DNA of 64,000 bases, from NCBI RefSeq assembly GCF_011067745.1, contig NZ_JAAMPJ010000006.1, positions 1 to 64,000 on the forward strand. Reading direction: 5' to 3'. The DNA is from Lentzea alba (lineage in GTDB: Bacteria; Actinomycetota; Actinomycetes; Mycobacteriales; Pseudonocardiaceae). The position numbers and the translations under genes are program-made. Positions 23,981 through 31,758 of the stretch are shown here, one piece after another. The first letter of the stretch is position 1, and each line of letters opens with the position of its first letter. The notes beneath the pieces were generated by a model that saw only the letters and a program-made list of their open reading frames with translations, ran no database searches and had not been told where the DNA came from.

Positions 23981-25440
23981 GCGGGACGAAGTGGGTTGAT
24001 CCGGCTCCGTTCGAGGGTGCTCGGCCGCGCTTTCCCTGGTGGATATGGCTTCCCCGGTGGGCGAAGGTCGTTGCGCTGCCGTTCGTACTGGCGGGGTTCG
24101 CGGTGTGGCTCGGCGTCCGCCTGGTCCTCCTCGGGCTGCGCTATCCAGTCGCGGCCAGCGTGGTCGTCGTCGGAATCGCCGCGTACCGGAAGTTCGGGCT
24201 ATCGCCGCTCGTCCTGGCGCTGCTCACGCTCGTCGCCGGGTTGCTGGTCTGGTACGGGCTTCATCGGCGCTCGTACCTGCGGCAGTGCTGGTACCGCGTG
24301 GTCACCGAATGGCGGCGGGCAACGGTCTACGTGCCGAAGTGGCGCACGGTGATGCGGCTGTCCGACCTCGCAAAGGAACACCGGGGCAAGGAGTACCGGC
24401 CTGCACTGCGGCGCGTTCGTGCTGAGGGCTGGCGGGACAAGGTTCGAGTGCGGATGATCCCTGCGCAGTCTCCAGAACAGTGGGAAGCACGACGGGACAA
24501 CCTGGCGCACTCCTTCAATGCTCGGTCCTGCCGTGTGCGGGTGCTGAAGCCTCGGTTGCTCGAACTCGACTTCATCCACGCTGACCCGCTCGCCCGGCCG
24601 GTACCCGTCCCACGGCTCGATGACTCCGCGGACGTGGATCTCAAGAAGCTGGTCGTTGGACGGACGGAGACCGGTAAGCCCTGGCGGCTCAAGCTGCTGG
24701 GCTCGCAGATCCTCGTGGTCGGTGTTCCCGGCGCGGGCAAGGGCTCGGTGCTGTGGTCGATCATCTGGCAGCTCGCTCCCGCGATTCGCGCCGGCCTGGT
24801 TCGGCTCGTGGGCATCGATCCCAAGGGCGGGATGGAACTCGGCCAATGTCCGGACGCCTTCGACAAGGTCGTTTACGACAACGGCCCTGATGCGGTCGAG
24901 CTGCTGGAAGAGATCGCGGCGGAGGTCAAGGCTCGGGCCTCTCGGTACAGGGGTGTTCGTCGACTGTGGACGCGGTCCGCTGGTGAGCCGTTCACGGTCC
25001 TGGTGGTCGACGAGCTGGCGGACCTGATCGCCTACCAGCAGGACAAGCAGCTACGGGAACGTGCTTCTCGTGCGGTCCAGACGATCAGCTCGCAGGGACG
25101 TGCTCCAGGTGTGGCCACGGTCGCGCTCGTGCAGGACCCGCGCAAGGAGATCGTGAGCTTCCGGCACCTGTTCACGACCCGCGTGGCGCTGCGCCTCGAC
25201 GAGCCGATCCAGGTCGACATGGTGCTCGGTGACGGCGTGAGGCAACGCGGGGCGGCTGCTCACGAGATCAGCGAGAACACGCCCGGTGTCGCCTGGCTAA
25301 AGGAGGACGGGCAACGCGAACCGGACCGGGCTCGGGCCTTCCACGTGACGGACGCGGACCTAGTTGAGCTCGGGTTGTTCCTCGCCCCGGCGACCGTTCA
25401 CCACCTCCCTGGAGGTCATGACCAGAGGGAGGCGGCGTGA
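23977..25440 (+). CDS. TraSA-like FtsK/SpoIIIE-type DNA translocase (conjugal transfer)
   Basis: 487 residues from the ATG at 23977. A short N-terminus is followed by two or three hydrophobic segments (about 33-55 and 60-95), then a cytosolic motor with Walker A GVPGAGKGS (249-257) and Walker B VLVVDELADL (341-350), plus the QTISSQGRAPG and HLFTTRVALRLD segments typical of FtsK/SpoIIIE motors. Single-protein transfer by such a hexameric translocase of double-stranded DNA is the hallmark of Streptomyces-type conjugation. It is coupled to the small gene before it and to the rep gene after it (GTGA overlap), as in pSAM2-like elements. Confidence 0.9.
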   Translation: MSGTKWVDPAPFEGARPRFPWWIWLPRWAKVVALPFVLAGFAVWLGVRLVLLGLRYPVAASVVVVGIAAYRKFGLSPLVLALLTLVAGLLVWYGLHRRSYLRQCWYRVVTEWRRATVYVPKWRTVMRLSDLAKEHRGKEYRPALRRVRAEGWRDKVRVRMIPAQSPEQWEARRDNLAHSFNARSCRVRVLKPRLLELDFIHADPLARPVPVPRLDDSADVDLKKLVVGRTETGKPWRLKLLGSQILVVGVPGAGKGSVLWSIIWQLAPAIRAGLVRLVGIDPKGGMELGQCPDAFDKVVYDNGPDAVELLEEIAAEVKARASRYRGVRRLWTRSAGEPFTVLVVDELADLIAYQQDKQLRERASRAVQTISSQGRAPGVATVALVQDPRKEIVSFRHLFTTRVALRLDEPIQVDMVLGDGVRQRGAAAHEISENTPGVAWLKEDGQREPDRARAFHVTDADLVELGLFLAPATVHHLPGGHDQREAA

Positions 25441-27053
25441 GCACGAACATCACTACCTTTCCCGGCGATGTTGCAGGTCAGACTCGTGCGGAGCGGATGA
25501 GGCAGCCGGCCGCGATCGACGTCACCAAGGCCGCTGCTGAGCAGCACGGCGTGTGCGTCCGGCCGTTCACGATGGAAGTCGAAGACCACGAGTCCTACGA
25601 GGTTCGGTACGTCGCCGTTCCCTGTGGTTCGACGGTCGAGAGCGTCTGTGCACCGTGCGCCAAGAAGGCCAAGGCGTTGCGGATGGCTCAGTGCCGCGAG
25701 GGCTGGCACATGGACGTTGAGCCGGACTTCACCCCGGAACCGCCCACAAAGGACCAGACGGAGCTGCTGACGTACCGCGCGGACCTAATGAAGGCCTACA
25801 AGGAAGAGGAGGGAACAGACAACGCGGACGAGCTGCGCGAGGAGATCCACAGCGTCGACGAAGAACTTCGGCAACTCGGCGTTCGTGGTCGCCTGCCTTC
25901 GCCTGACGACCCCGGCAAGCGGGCGGTGAAGCGATCCACGAAGCGTCGGCAGGATGCGCCGGACCTTCCTCGGCGGCGAGTTGAGAAGCGGACGGTTGGA
26001 CGGGAGTTCGCGGGAGCCTTCCGTCCCTCGATGTTCGTGACGCTCACCCTCGACACCTACGGCAAGGTGCGCGAGGACGGCACGCCGGTCGATCCGGACA
26101 GCTACGACTATCGCCGTGCCGCAAGGGATGCGGTCCACTTCGCAAGCCTCGTTGACCGGTGGTGGCAGAACCTCCGGCGGGTCGCTGGCTGGGACATCCA
26201 GTACTTCGCCACGGTCGAACCGCAGAAGCGAGCTGCGCCGCACCTGCACGCAGCGCTCCGCGGCTCCATCCCGCACGAAGTGATCCGGCTGGTCACGGCA
26301 GCCACGTACCACCAGGTGTGGTGGCCCAACCACGACGAACGCGTCTACGTGGACCGGCTGCCGGTCTGGGACAGCAACGCCAAGGCGTTCATCGACCCGG
26401 ACACCGGTACGGCCTTGACTACCTGGGAAGACGCGGAGGTCGAGGAACCGGCGCACGTCGTGAAGTTCGGGCGACAGGTGCACTCCAAGGGCATCCTCGG
26501 CGGGTCTGAGGAAGCTGGGCGACACATCGGCTACCTGACGAAGTACCTCACCAAGTCCATCGGTGAGGTGGTCGAGCAGGACACCGAACGACAGCGCAGG
26601 CACGCGGACCGCCTGGCGGACGAGCTGGCAGTCACGCCGTGCTCTGACCGGTGCGCGAACTGGCTCCTCTATGGCATCCAGCCACGCGGGGCCAACTCGC
26701 GGACGACCGCTGGACGCTGCAAGGGACGGGCTCACCGGAGGGCGACGCTCGGGCTGCCTGGGCGGCGGGTTCTGGTGTCCCGCAAGTGGTCTGGGAAGAC
26801 GTTGGCGGATCACAAGGCCGACCGGAAGCGGTTCGTGCTCCAGGCGCTCAAAGCCGTGGGGATTGAGAAGCCTGAGAAGGACCCAGCCCGGCTCGTCTGG
26901 TACAAGGTCCGGCCCGGCGACCCGAACGTGCCGCCACGGGCTCATCTGCTCATGCACGCCATCGCTCAGCGCGTGACGTGGAAGGCCGAGTACGACCGCG
27001 CACTGCTCGCGGCCGAACCGCCAGATCTTTCGGCAACACCGCAAGCGGCTTGA
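25437..27053 (+). CDS. RepSA-like rolling-circle replication initiator
   Basis: 538 residues, GTG overlapping the translocase stop. The N-terminus has a cysteine cluster (CAPCAKKAKALRMAQC, 71-86) that may bind zinc. Rolling-circle motifs follow: MFVTLTLDTYGK (motif 1, 199-210), HLHAALRG (motif 2, metal-binding His269 and His271) and IGYLTKYLTKS (motif 3, with Tyr366 and Tyr370 as candidate nicking residues). The excised element is expected to replicate through single-stranded intermediates before transfer. The origin was not identified; in related elements it lies near or inside this gene. Upstream of xis by 18 bp. Confidence 0.88.
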   Translation: MSTNITTFPGDVAGQTRAERMRQPAAIDVTKAAAEQHGVCVRPFTMEVEDHESYEVRYVAVPCGSTVESVCAPCAKKAKALRMAQCREGWHMDVEPDFTPEPPTKDQTELLTYRADLMKAYKEEEGTDNADELREEIHSVDEELRQLGVRGRLPSPDDPGKRAVKRSTKRRQDAPDLPRRRVEKRTVGREFAGAFRPSMFVTLTLDTYGKVREDGTPVDPDSYDYRRAARDAVHFASLVDRWWQNLRRVAGWDIQYFATVEPQKRAAPHLHAALRGSIPHEVIRLVTAATYHQVWWPNHDERVYVDRLPVWDSNAKAFIDPDTGTALTTWEDAEVEEPAHVVKFGRQVHSKGILGGSEEAGRHIGYLTKYLTKSIGEVVEQDTERQRRHADRLADELAVTPCSDRCANWLLYGIQPRGANSRTTAGRCKGRAHRRATLGLPGRRVLVSRKWSGKTLADHKADRKRFVLQALKAVGIEKPEKDPARLVWYKVRPGDPNVPPRAHLLMHAIAQRVTWKAEYDRALLAAEPPDLSATPQAA

Positions 27054-27071
27054 TCAACCAAGGGGGAAGAG

Positions 27072-27251
27072 ATGAACGACATGGCGTACCGCGTCGAGGA
27101 GGTTGCTCGCGCCCTTCGGGTGGGTCGGACGAAGGTGTTCGACTTGATCAGGGCTGGCGAGCTGGTGTCTATCAAGATCGGCGGGAGTCGGCGGGTTCCT
27201 GCTTCGTCGGTTCAGGCGTACCTGTCCCGGCTGATCGCTGAGGCGGCGTGA
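27072..27251 (+). CDS. xis: Excisionase (Xis), MerR-like helix-turn-helix
   Basis: 59 residues from the ATG at 27072, with AAGGGGGAAGAG directly upstream as a strong ribosome site. The sequence YRVEEVARALRVGRTKVFDL forms the winged HTH, followed by RAGELVSIKIGGSRRVP and SSVQAYLSRL, the excisionase-family pattern. It is a directionality factor that bends attL and attR for excision. The stop overlaps the integrase start (TGATG), so Xis and Int are produced together. Confidence 0.88.
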   Translation: MNDMAYRVEEVARALRVGRTKVFDLIRAGELVSIKIGGSRRVPASSVQAYLSRLIAEAA

Positions 27252-28528
27252 TGACCAGGGGCAAGCGGTCCAACGGTGAGGGCTCGGTCTACCAGCGCAA
27301 AGACGGGATGTGGATCGGTGCGGCCTACGTGCTCACCACGACCGGGCATCGCAAGCGCGTCACTGTTTCGGCAACTGAGGAGGCGGAGTGCTGGAAGAAG
27401 CTCCGCAAGAAGATCGCGGACTCAGATGCCGGCATCCCGGTAGCTGCGGAGACGTGGACGCTGGAGAGCTACCTCAAGTACTGGATGACCAACGTGGCCG
27501 CCACCAAGAGGCCTCGGACGGTCGAGGGGTACGGCGTGGTTGTGCGGCGGCACTTGGTGCCCAACCTCGGAACGAAGAAGCTGCACCGGTTGTCGGCGCA
27601 GGACGTCCGGACCTTCATCACGCGGCTTCGGCACGACTGCCGGTGCTGCGCAGAGAAGATCGACGCCAACCGGCCGAAGGACGCTCAGCGTTGCTGTGCC
27701 AAGGGAAAGTGCTGCAAGACGGTGCTGGCTGATCGGACCGTTCAGCAGATCCACGCCGTTCTGAGAAACGCCCTGACGCACGCGATGCGGGAAGAGGTCA
27801 TCCCGCGGAACGTGGCCAAGCTCGTACAGGTCAAGTCACCTCGGTATGACATCAACCGCGGCTTGAACGCTGATCAGGCAAAGGCGCTTCTCAAGGCGGC
27901 GGAGAACGATCGACTGAAGGCTCTGTACGTCCTGGCGCTCTACCTCGGAATGCGGCGGGGTGAACTGCTCGGCCTGAGGTGGAAGGACATCGACTGGGAC
28001 GGGTGGGACGAGCCGTGCGCAGAACACGCGGACGAGTTCTGTGAGGACTGCGCGGAGCAGCACGCGCCGACGTTGCAGATCCGGCAGACGCTTCAGCGGG
28101 TCGGCACCAAGCTCGTGTTCGTCCCGCCGAAGACGGACCGGTCAGAGCGGGTCATGCCGTTGCCGCTGCTCGTCGCCTGGGCGCTCGTCGATCACTGGGA
28201 CCTCCAGGACGACGAAGCGGAGGCTGCGGGGAATCGGTGGGAGGAGTCAGGACTGATCTTCACGACGATCCTCGGTGGGCCGATCGATCCCACCTACCTC
28301 CGGTCGAGCTGGTACCCGATCCGGAAGCGCGCTGGCCTCGATGAGGTGCGCTTCCACGACATCCGGCACTCCTGCGTGACGCTGCTGCTCAGGCTCGGCG
28401 TGCCGCCCCACATCGTCCGGGACATCGTCGGTCACTCGAACATTGAGGTCACGATGATGATCTACGCGGCCGTCTCCCTTGAGGACAAGCGGGAGGCTTT
28501 GAAGCGGCTCGCGGACGAGCTGGGCTGA
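27251..28528 (+). CDS. int: Site-specific tyrosine recombinase (integrase) of the element
   Basis: 425 residues, ATG overlapping the xis stop (GTG 27248 is an alternative). It has an AP2-like arm-binding N-terminus (EGSVYQRKDGMWIGA), a SAM-like core-binding domain and a catalytic domain with the Arg in LGMRRGELLGL (about 237), Lys in PPKTDRSE, HDIRHS (His370/Arg373), GHSNIE (His396) and Tyr406 in MMIYAAV. It carries two Cys-rich insertions, HDCRCCAEK...CCAKGKCCKT (130-157) and CAEHADEFCEDCAEQH (257-272), that may form zinc knuckles. The gene sits immediately inside attR and faces the tRNA-Ser gene it uses as target. Confidence 0.93.
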   Translation: MTRGKRSNGEGSVYQRKDGMWIGAAYVLTTTGHRKRVTVSATEEAECWKKLRKKIADSDAGIPVAAETWTLESYLKYWMTNVAATKRPRTVEGYGVVVRRHLVPNLGTKKLHRLSAQDVRTFITRLRHDCRCCAEKIDANRPKDAQRCCAKGKCCKTVLADRTVQQIHAVLRNALTHAMREEVIPRNVAKLVQVKSPRYDINRGLNADQAKALLKAAENDRLKALYVLALYLGMRRGELLGLRWKDIDWDGWDEPCAEHADEFCEDCAEQHAPTLQIRQTLQRVGTKLVFVPPKTDRSERVMPLPLLVAWALVDHWDLQDDEAEAAGNRWEESGLIFTTILGGPIDPTYLRSSWYPIRKRAGLDEVRFHDIRHSCVTLLLRLGVPPHIVRDIVGHSNIEVTMMIYAAVSLEDKREALKRLADELG

Positions 28529-28532
28529 GGTC

Positions 28533-28555
28533 GTTGCTACACCCGTTGCTACACC
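28533..28555. repeat. Putative integrase arm-type site, right end
   Basis: Same 23-bp element as 14978-15000 with one mismatch, containing two GCTACACC units. It lies 47 bp inside the right attachment repeat and four bases after the integrase stop. Confidence 0.5.
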
Positions 28556-28598
28556 AGAGGGGGTGTGACCAGCCGCAATGGTCGGTCACACCCCCTCT
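28556..28598. terminator. Bidirectional hairpin between integrase and tRNA-Ser
   Basis: A perfect 15-bp stem (28556-28570 with 28584-28598) with a 13-nt loop. It can end the integrase operon on the plus strand and the tRNA-Ser transcript on the minus strand. It belongs to the element, so on integration the element replaces the tRNA gene's native downstream signal. Confidence 0.75.
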
Positions 28599-28602
28599 GA
28601 AC

Positions 28603-28659
28603 TGCGGAAGCGGAGGGATTTGAACCCCCGGACGGTTGCCCGTCTCCCGCTTTCAAGGC
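28603..28659. repeat. Right attachment site (57-bp core within tRNA-Ser)
   Basis: Direct repeat of 14829-14885, perfect over 57 bp. It supplies the 3' part of the intact tRNA-Ser, so integration keeps the tRNA functional. Confidence 0.92.
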
Positions 28660-28689
28660 GGGTGCATTCGGCCGCTCTGCCACGCTTCC
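28605..28689 (-). tRNA. tRNA-Ser(UGA)
   Basis: 85 nt, class II. The acceptor stem GGAAGCG pairs with CGCTTCC, the anticodon loop is CTTGAAA with anticodon TGA, there is a long variable arm, and GGTTCAAATCC forms the T loop. The discriminator is G, and the 3' CCA is not encoded. The gene is reconstituted across the element junction: the 5' part is chromosomal and the 3' part lies in the att repeat. Confidence 0.95.
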
Positions 28690-28724
28690 CCGACGCGAAC
28701 CACGAACCGCGTCAGCCGGGAAGC

Positions 28725-29201
28725 CTAGCCGTTCGACTCCCGCAGGTGTGTCATGACCCGGTCGAACACCTTGGCCAGCACCTCGCCCTCCTCCGGTGTG
28801 ATGAGGTCGACGATGTGGGCTCGCACGCCGCGCAGGTGGGTCGGGGCGGCTTCCACCAGCTGGGCCATGCCCTTCTGGGTGAGTTCGGCCAGGACGCCGC
28901 GGCCGTCTTCGGTGCACTCGCGGCGCAGCACCAGGCCGGCTTTTTCCATTCGGGCCACCTGGTGGGAGACGCGGGACTTCGAGGAGGCCACGTCTTCTGC
29001 CAGTTGGGTCATGCGCATGCGCTGGTTGGGCTGCTCGGAGAGCCTGACGAGGATTTCGTAGTCCGCCAGTGACACTCCGTGGGTGTCTTGCAGCTCTCGG
29101 TGCAGGCGATCCATGAGCATGGAGGAACCGTTCACGTAGGTGCGCCACGCACGCATCTCGCCGTCGTCGAGCCAGCGCGGCTCCTGCTCACTTGACGTCA
29201 C
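28725..29201 (-). CDS. MarR-family transcriptional regulator
   Basis: About 158 residues from the GTG at 29201 (MTSSEQEPRWLDDGEMRAWRTYV); an ATG at 29225 is an alternative. The winged helix contains LADYEILVRLSEQPNQRMRMTQLAEDVASSKSRVSHQVARMEKAGLV, with EDGRGVLAELTQKG as the wing. The ligand is unknown. It is divergent from the secreted nucleotidase gene 122 bp away, and might regulate it, but the family is often only autoregulatory. First host gene to the right of the integrated element. Confidence 0.85.
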   Translation of the reverse strand: MTSSEQEPRWLDDGEMRAWRTYVNGSSMLMDRLHRELQDTHGVSLADYEILVRLSEQPNQRMRMTQLAEDVASSKSRVSHQVARMEKAGLVLRRECTEDGRGVLAELTQKGMAQLVEAAPTHLRGVRAHIVDLITPEEGEVLAKVFDRVMTHLRESNG

Positions 29202-29323
29202 GCGGACAAGGCTAAACCCGCGCATGACGATCCAGTCATTGCTCTGGAAAACGTGGCGTCGGCGAGGCAGACTCCTGCGCCGTACACGCGCGTTAACCAC
29301 GCCTTGGAGAGGGCTTCTAACCC

Positions 29324-31039
29324 ATGAGTTCGTTCAGACGGCTTTCCGTTCTGGCGATCACCGCCGCCGCGGCCACTGTCATCAGCGCCACCGGGCCTGC
29401 CCAGGCCGATGTCCAGTCACTGCGCGGTCGGGGCACGGTTGACGTGCGCCTGATCGGCATCAACGACCTGCACGGCAACATCGAGCCGCCGGCCGGGTCG
29501 TCCGGGCGTGTCGTGCTGGCTGACGGCACGACCGTCGACGCTGGTGGCGCCGCTTTCAACGCCACGCACATCAAGAACCTCCAGAAGGAGGTCAAGAACT
29601 CCGTCATCGTCGGGCAGGGTGACCTGATCGGCGCGTCGCCGATCGTGTCGGCGCTGTTCCACGACGAGCCGACGATCGAGGTGCTCAACAAGGTCGGCAT
29701 GGACGCGACCGCGGCGGGCAACCACGAGTTCGACGAGGGCTACAAGGAGCTCCTGCGCATGCAGCGCGGGGGTTGCCACCCGACGGACGGCTGCCAGTTC
29801 CGGGACACCTACCCCGGCGCGCAGTTCCCGATCCTCGGTGCGAACGTCACCAAGGCCAAGACCGGGCTGCCCGCGTTGCCGCCGTTCTGGGTGGAGATCC
29901 GCGACGGGATGCCGATCGGCTTCATCGGCATGCCGCTCAAGGACGTGCCGATCCTGGTCGACCCGAACGGCATCAAGGAGCTGCAGTTCGGCGACGAGGT
30001 CAAGGCGGCCAACAAGTACGCCAACTTCCTCGACGCGATCGGTGTGAAGTCGATCGTGCTGCTCGTGCACCAGGGTGACCAGGTGACGTCGCCCGGTGGC
30101 GGCCCCAACGCGTGCAACGTGGCTCCGGAGAACCCCGGCAGCTACATCGCGGCGAACGTCAGCGCGAAGATCGACGCGGTCTTCTCCGGCCACAGCCACC
30201 AGCACTACAACTGCGTGGTCAAGGACCCGGCCGGCAACCCGCGCCCGTTCATCGAGGGCCTCGCGTTCGGGCGTGAGCTCAGCGTCGTCGACCTCAAGAT
30301 CGACCGCCGCACGCGCGACGTGATCCGCGGCGAGACGAAGGCCGACAACAAGATCGTCACGCGCACGGTCACGCCGGACCCGGAGATCCAGGCGATCGTC
30401 GACATCGCCAAGACCAAGGTTCGCCCGATCGCGAACCGGCCGGTCGGCACGATCACCGCCGACATCCTGCGGGCCGCGGTCGCGTCCGGCGAGTCGCCGC
30501 TCGGCAACCTGATCGCCGACTCGCAGTTGGCGGCCACCACGGGCAACGGCGCGGTGCTCGCGCTGATGAACCCCGGTGGCGTTCGTTCGGACCTCACCTA
30601 CGCCAGCTCGACCGAGAACGAAGGCAACGGTGTGGCCACCTACGGCGAGACGTTCACCGTCCAGCCGTTCGGCAACATCCTGCAGACGGTCACGTTGACC
30701 GGTGCGAACATCAAGAACGTCCTGGAGCAGCAGTTCAGCGCCACGAGGACGTTCGTGCTGCAGCCCTCCGCGGGCCTGAAGTACAGCTGGTCGGCGTCCG
30801 CGCCGTTCGGTTCGAAGATCTCGGGTGTCACGATCAACGGCACTCCGCTCGACCCGAACGCGAGCTACCGCGTGACGATCAACAGTTTCCTGCAGGGCGG
30901 CGGTGACGGCTTCAGCGAGTTCACCAAGGGCACCAACGTCACCGGCGGTGGCATCGACCTGGACGCGTTCTCCGCCTACCTGAAGGCGCACCCGAACCAG
31001 GCGCCCCCGGCGACCGACCGGATCACGCGACTGCCGTAA
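29324..31039 (+). CDS. Secreted bifunctional metallophosphatase/5'-nucleotidase (UshA-like)
   Basis: 571 residues with a signal peptide ending near GPAQA. The N-terminal calcineurin-like phosphoesterase has GINDLHGNI, GQGDLIGAS, AGNHEFDEG, VLLVHQGD and VFSGHSHQHYN, giving a complete di-metal site. The C-terminal 5'-nucleotidase substrate domain has SPLGNLIADSQL, LMNPGGVRSDL and FLQGGGDGFSEF. Exported enzymes of this family dephosphorylate extracellular nucleotides for salvage of phosphate and nucleosides. There is no wall anchor, so it is released or loosely attached. GGAGAGG lies upstream of the ATG and a strong terminator follows the stop. Confidence 0.9.
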   Translation: MSSFRRLSVLAITAAAATVISATGPAQADVQSLRGRGTVDVRLIGINDLHGNIEPPAGSSGRVVLADGTTVDAGGAAFNATHIKNLQKEVKNSVIVGQGDLIGASPIVSALFHDEPTIEVLNKVGMDATAAGNHEFDEGYKELLRMQRGGCHPTDGCQFRDTYPGAQFPILGANVTKAKTGLPALPPFWVEIRDGMPIGFIGMPLKDVPILVDPNGIKELQFGDEVKAANKYANFLDAIGVKSIVLLVHQGDQVTSPGGGPNACNVAPENPGSYIAANVSAKIDAVFSGHSHQHYNCVVKDPAGNPRPFIEGLAFGRELSVVDLKIDRRTRDVIRGETKADNKIVTRTVTPDPEIQAIVDIAKTKVRPIANRPVGTITADILRAAVASGESPLGNLIADSQLAATTGNGAVLALMNPGGVRSDLTYASSTENEGNGVATYGETFTVQPFGNILQTVTLTGANIKNVLEQQFSATRTFVLQPSAGLKYSWSASAPFGSKISGVTINGTPLDPNASYRVTINSFLQGGGDGFSEFTKGTNVTGGGIDLDAFSAYLKAHPNQAPPATDRITRLP

Positions 31040-31054
31040 CCGCAGACCGCGCTG

Positions 31055-31094
31055 AAAGGCCATCTCGGCGACGAAAGTCGTCGAGATGGCCTTT
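31055..31094 (+). terminator. Intrinsic terminator after 5'-nucleotidase
   Basis: Outer stem 31055-31067 with 31082-31094 (13 bp), inner CGAC/GTCG pairs and a GAAA tetraloop, followed by a run of T. A textbook rho-independent terminator. Confidence 0.9.
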
Positions 31095-31136
31095 TTCGTG
31101 TGCCCGGTTGCTCCATTTGATCTAGGGTGAGGGCCG

Positions 31137-31703
31137 ATGTCCTGGTTGCGTCGGCTCCTGCTGCTCGCCGGTCTGGTGACCGGTGCCTGGCTGCTGGGCA
31201 GCGCAGGTGAGGCGAACGCCGACGTCAAGGTCGAGATCGACCAGCTCCAGGTCGAGGTCCGGCTCCCCGTCGTCGATGTCGGACTCGAGATCGAGACGGG
31301 TCTCGCTCCTCAGCAACCCGACGCGCCTACTCCGCCGAAACCGGCCCCGCGGATCGACACTCCCGCGCCGCCGCCTCCCGTGGCACCGCGGGCACCGTCG
31401 AACCCGGCCGAGACGCCCGTTCAGGCCGAGGTGCCGCAACAGCACACAGCGCCGCCGTCGACGACGACCCGGCCCACGAACCCCGTGCCCGTCCCGCGGC
31501 AGCCGCAACCGCAGGCCGAGCAGCCGATCCCCGGCACGCTCCCGCAAAGCGGCGCAGGGGCGACGTCAGGCAACCAGATTCCGGCGGGCACGCTGCCGCA
31601 CGCGCTGCGGCCGCCCACCACCACGACGTCTCTCATCAGCACCGAGCAACAAGACGTGCCGCGCATCGTGCGCGCGGAGGAACCGACGTTCTCCCCCGAC
31701 TGA
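31137..31703 (+). CDS. Secreted proline-rich protein of unknown function
   Basis: 188 residues. The N-terminus MSWLRRLLLLAGLVTGAWLL followed by GSAGEANA is a signal peptide. A short structured segment of about 35 residues (VKVEIDQLQVEVRLPVVDVGLEIETG) is followed by a Pro/Thr/Gln-rich low-complexity stretch that contains GTLPQSG and GTLPHAL. No sorting signal or terminal membrane helix. It precedes the chaplin-like gene by 55 bp, so it may be part of the same cell-surface programme. Function unknown. Confidence 0.7.
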   Translation: MSWLRRLLLLAGLVTGAWLLGSAGEANADVKVEIDQLQVEVRLPVVDVGLEIETGLAPQQPDAPTPPKPAPRIDTPAPPPPVAPRAPSNPAETPVQAEVPQQHTAPPSTTTRPTNPVPVPRQPQPQAEQPIPGTLPQSGAGATSGNQIPAGTLPHALRPPTTTTSLISTEQQDVPRIVRAEEPTFSPD

Positions 31704-31758
31704 CCCGTGCGAAGCCTCCACAGCCACGCACAGGTCATTCACTCCAGGGAGAACAGTC

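Larger units (their letters stand above)
14829..28659. mobile_element. pSAM2-like AICE (integrative and conjugative element) integrated in tRNA-Ser(UGA)
   Basis: A complete element of about 13.8 kb, bounded by a perfect 57-bp direct repeat (14829-14885 and 28603-28659) that is the 3' part of a tRNA-Ser gene. The core order is gntR (KorSA-like), pra-like, small genes, FtsK-type translocase, rolling-circle initiator, xis and int, the order known for pSAM2 and related actinomycete elements. The integrase is adjacent to the right junction, facing the intact tRNA. Between the left junction and gntR is a cargo of kinase, receiver, metallohydrolase and DNA methyltransferase genes with lower GC. All core genes look full length and the attachment sites are undamaged, so the element may still excise, replicate and transfer; this is an inference. 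Confidence 0.92.
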
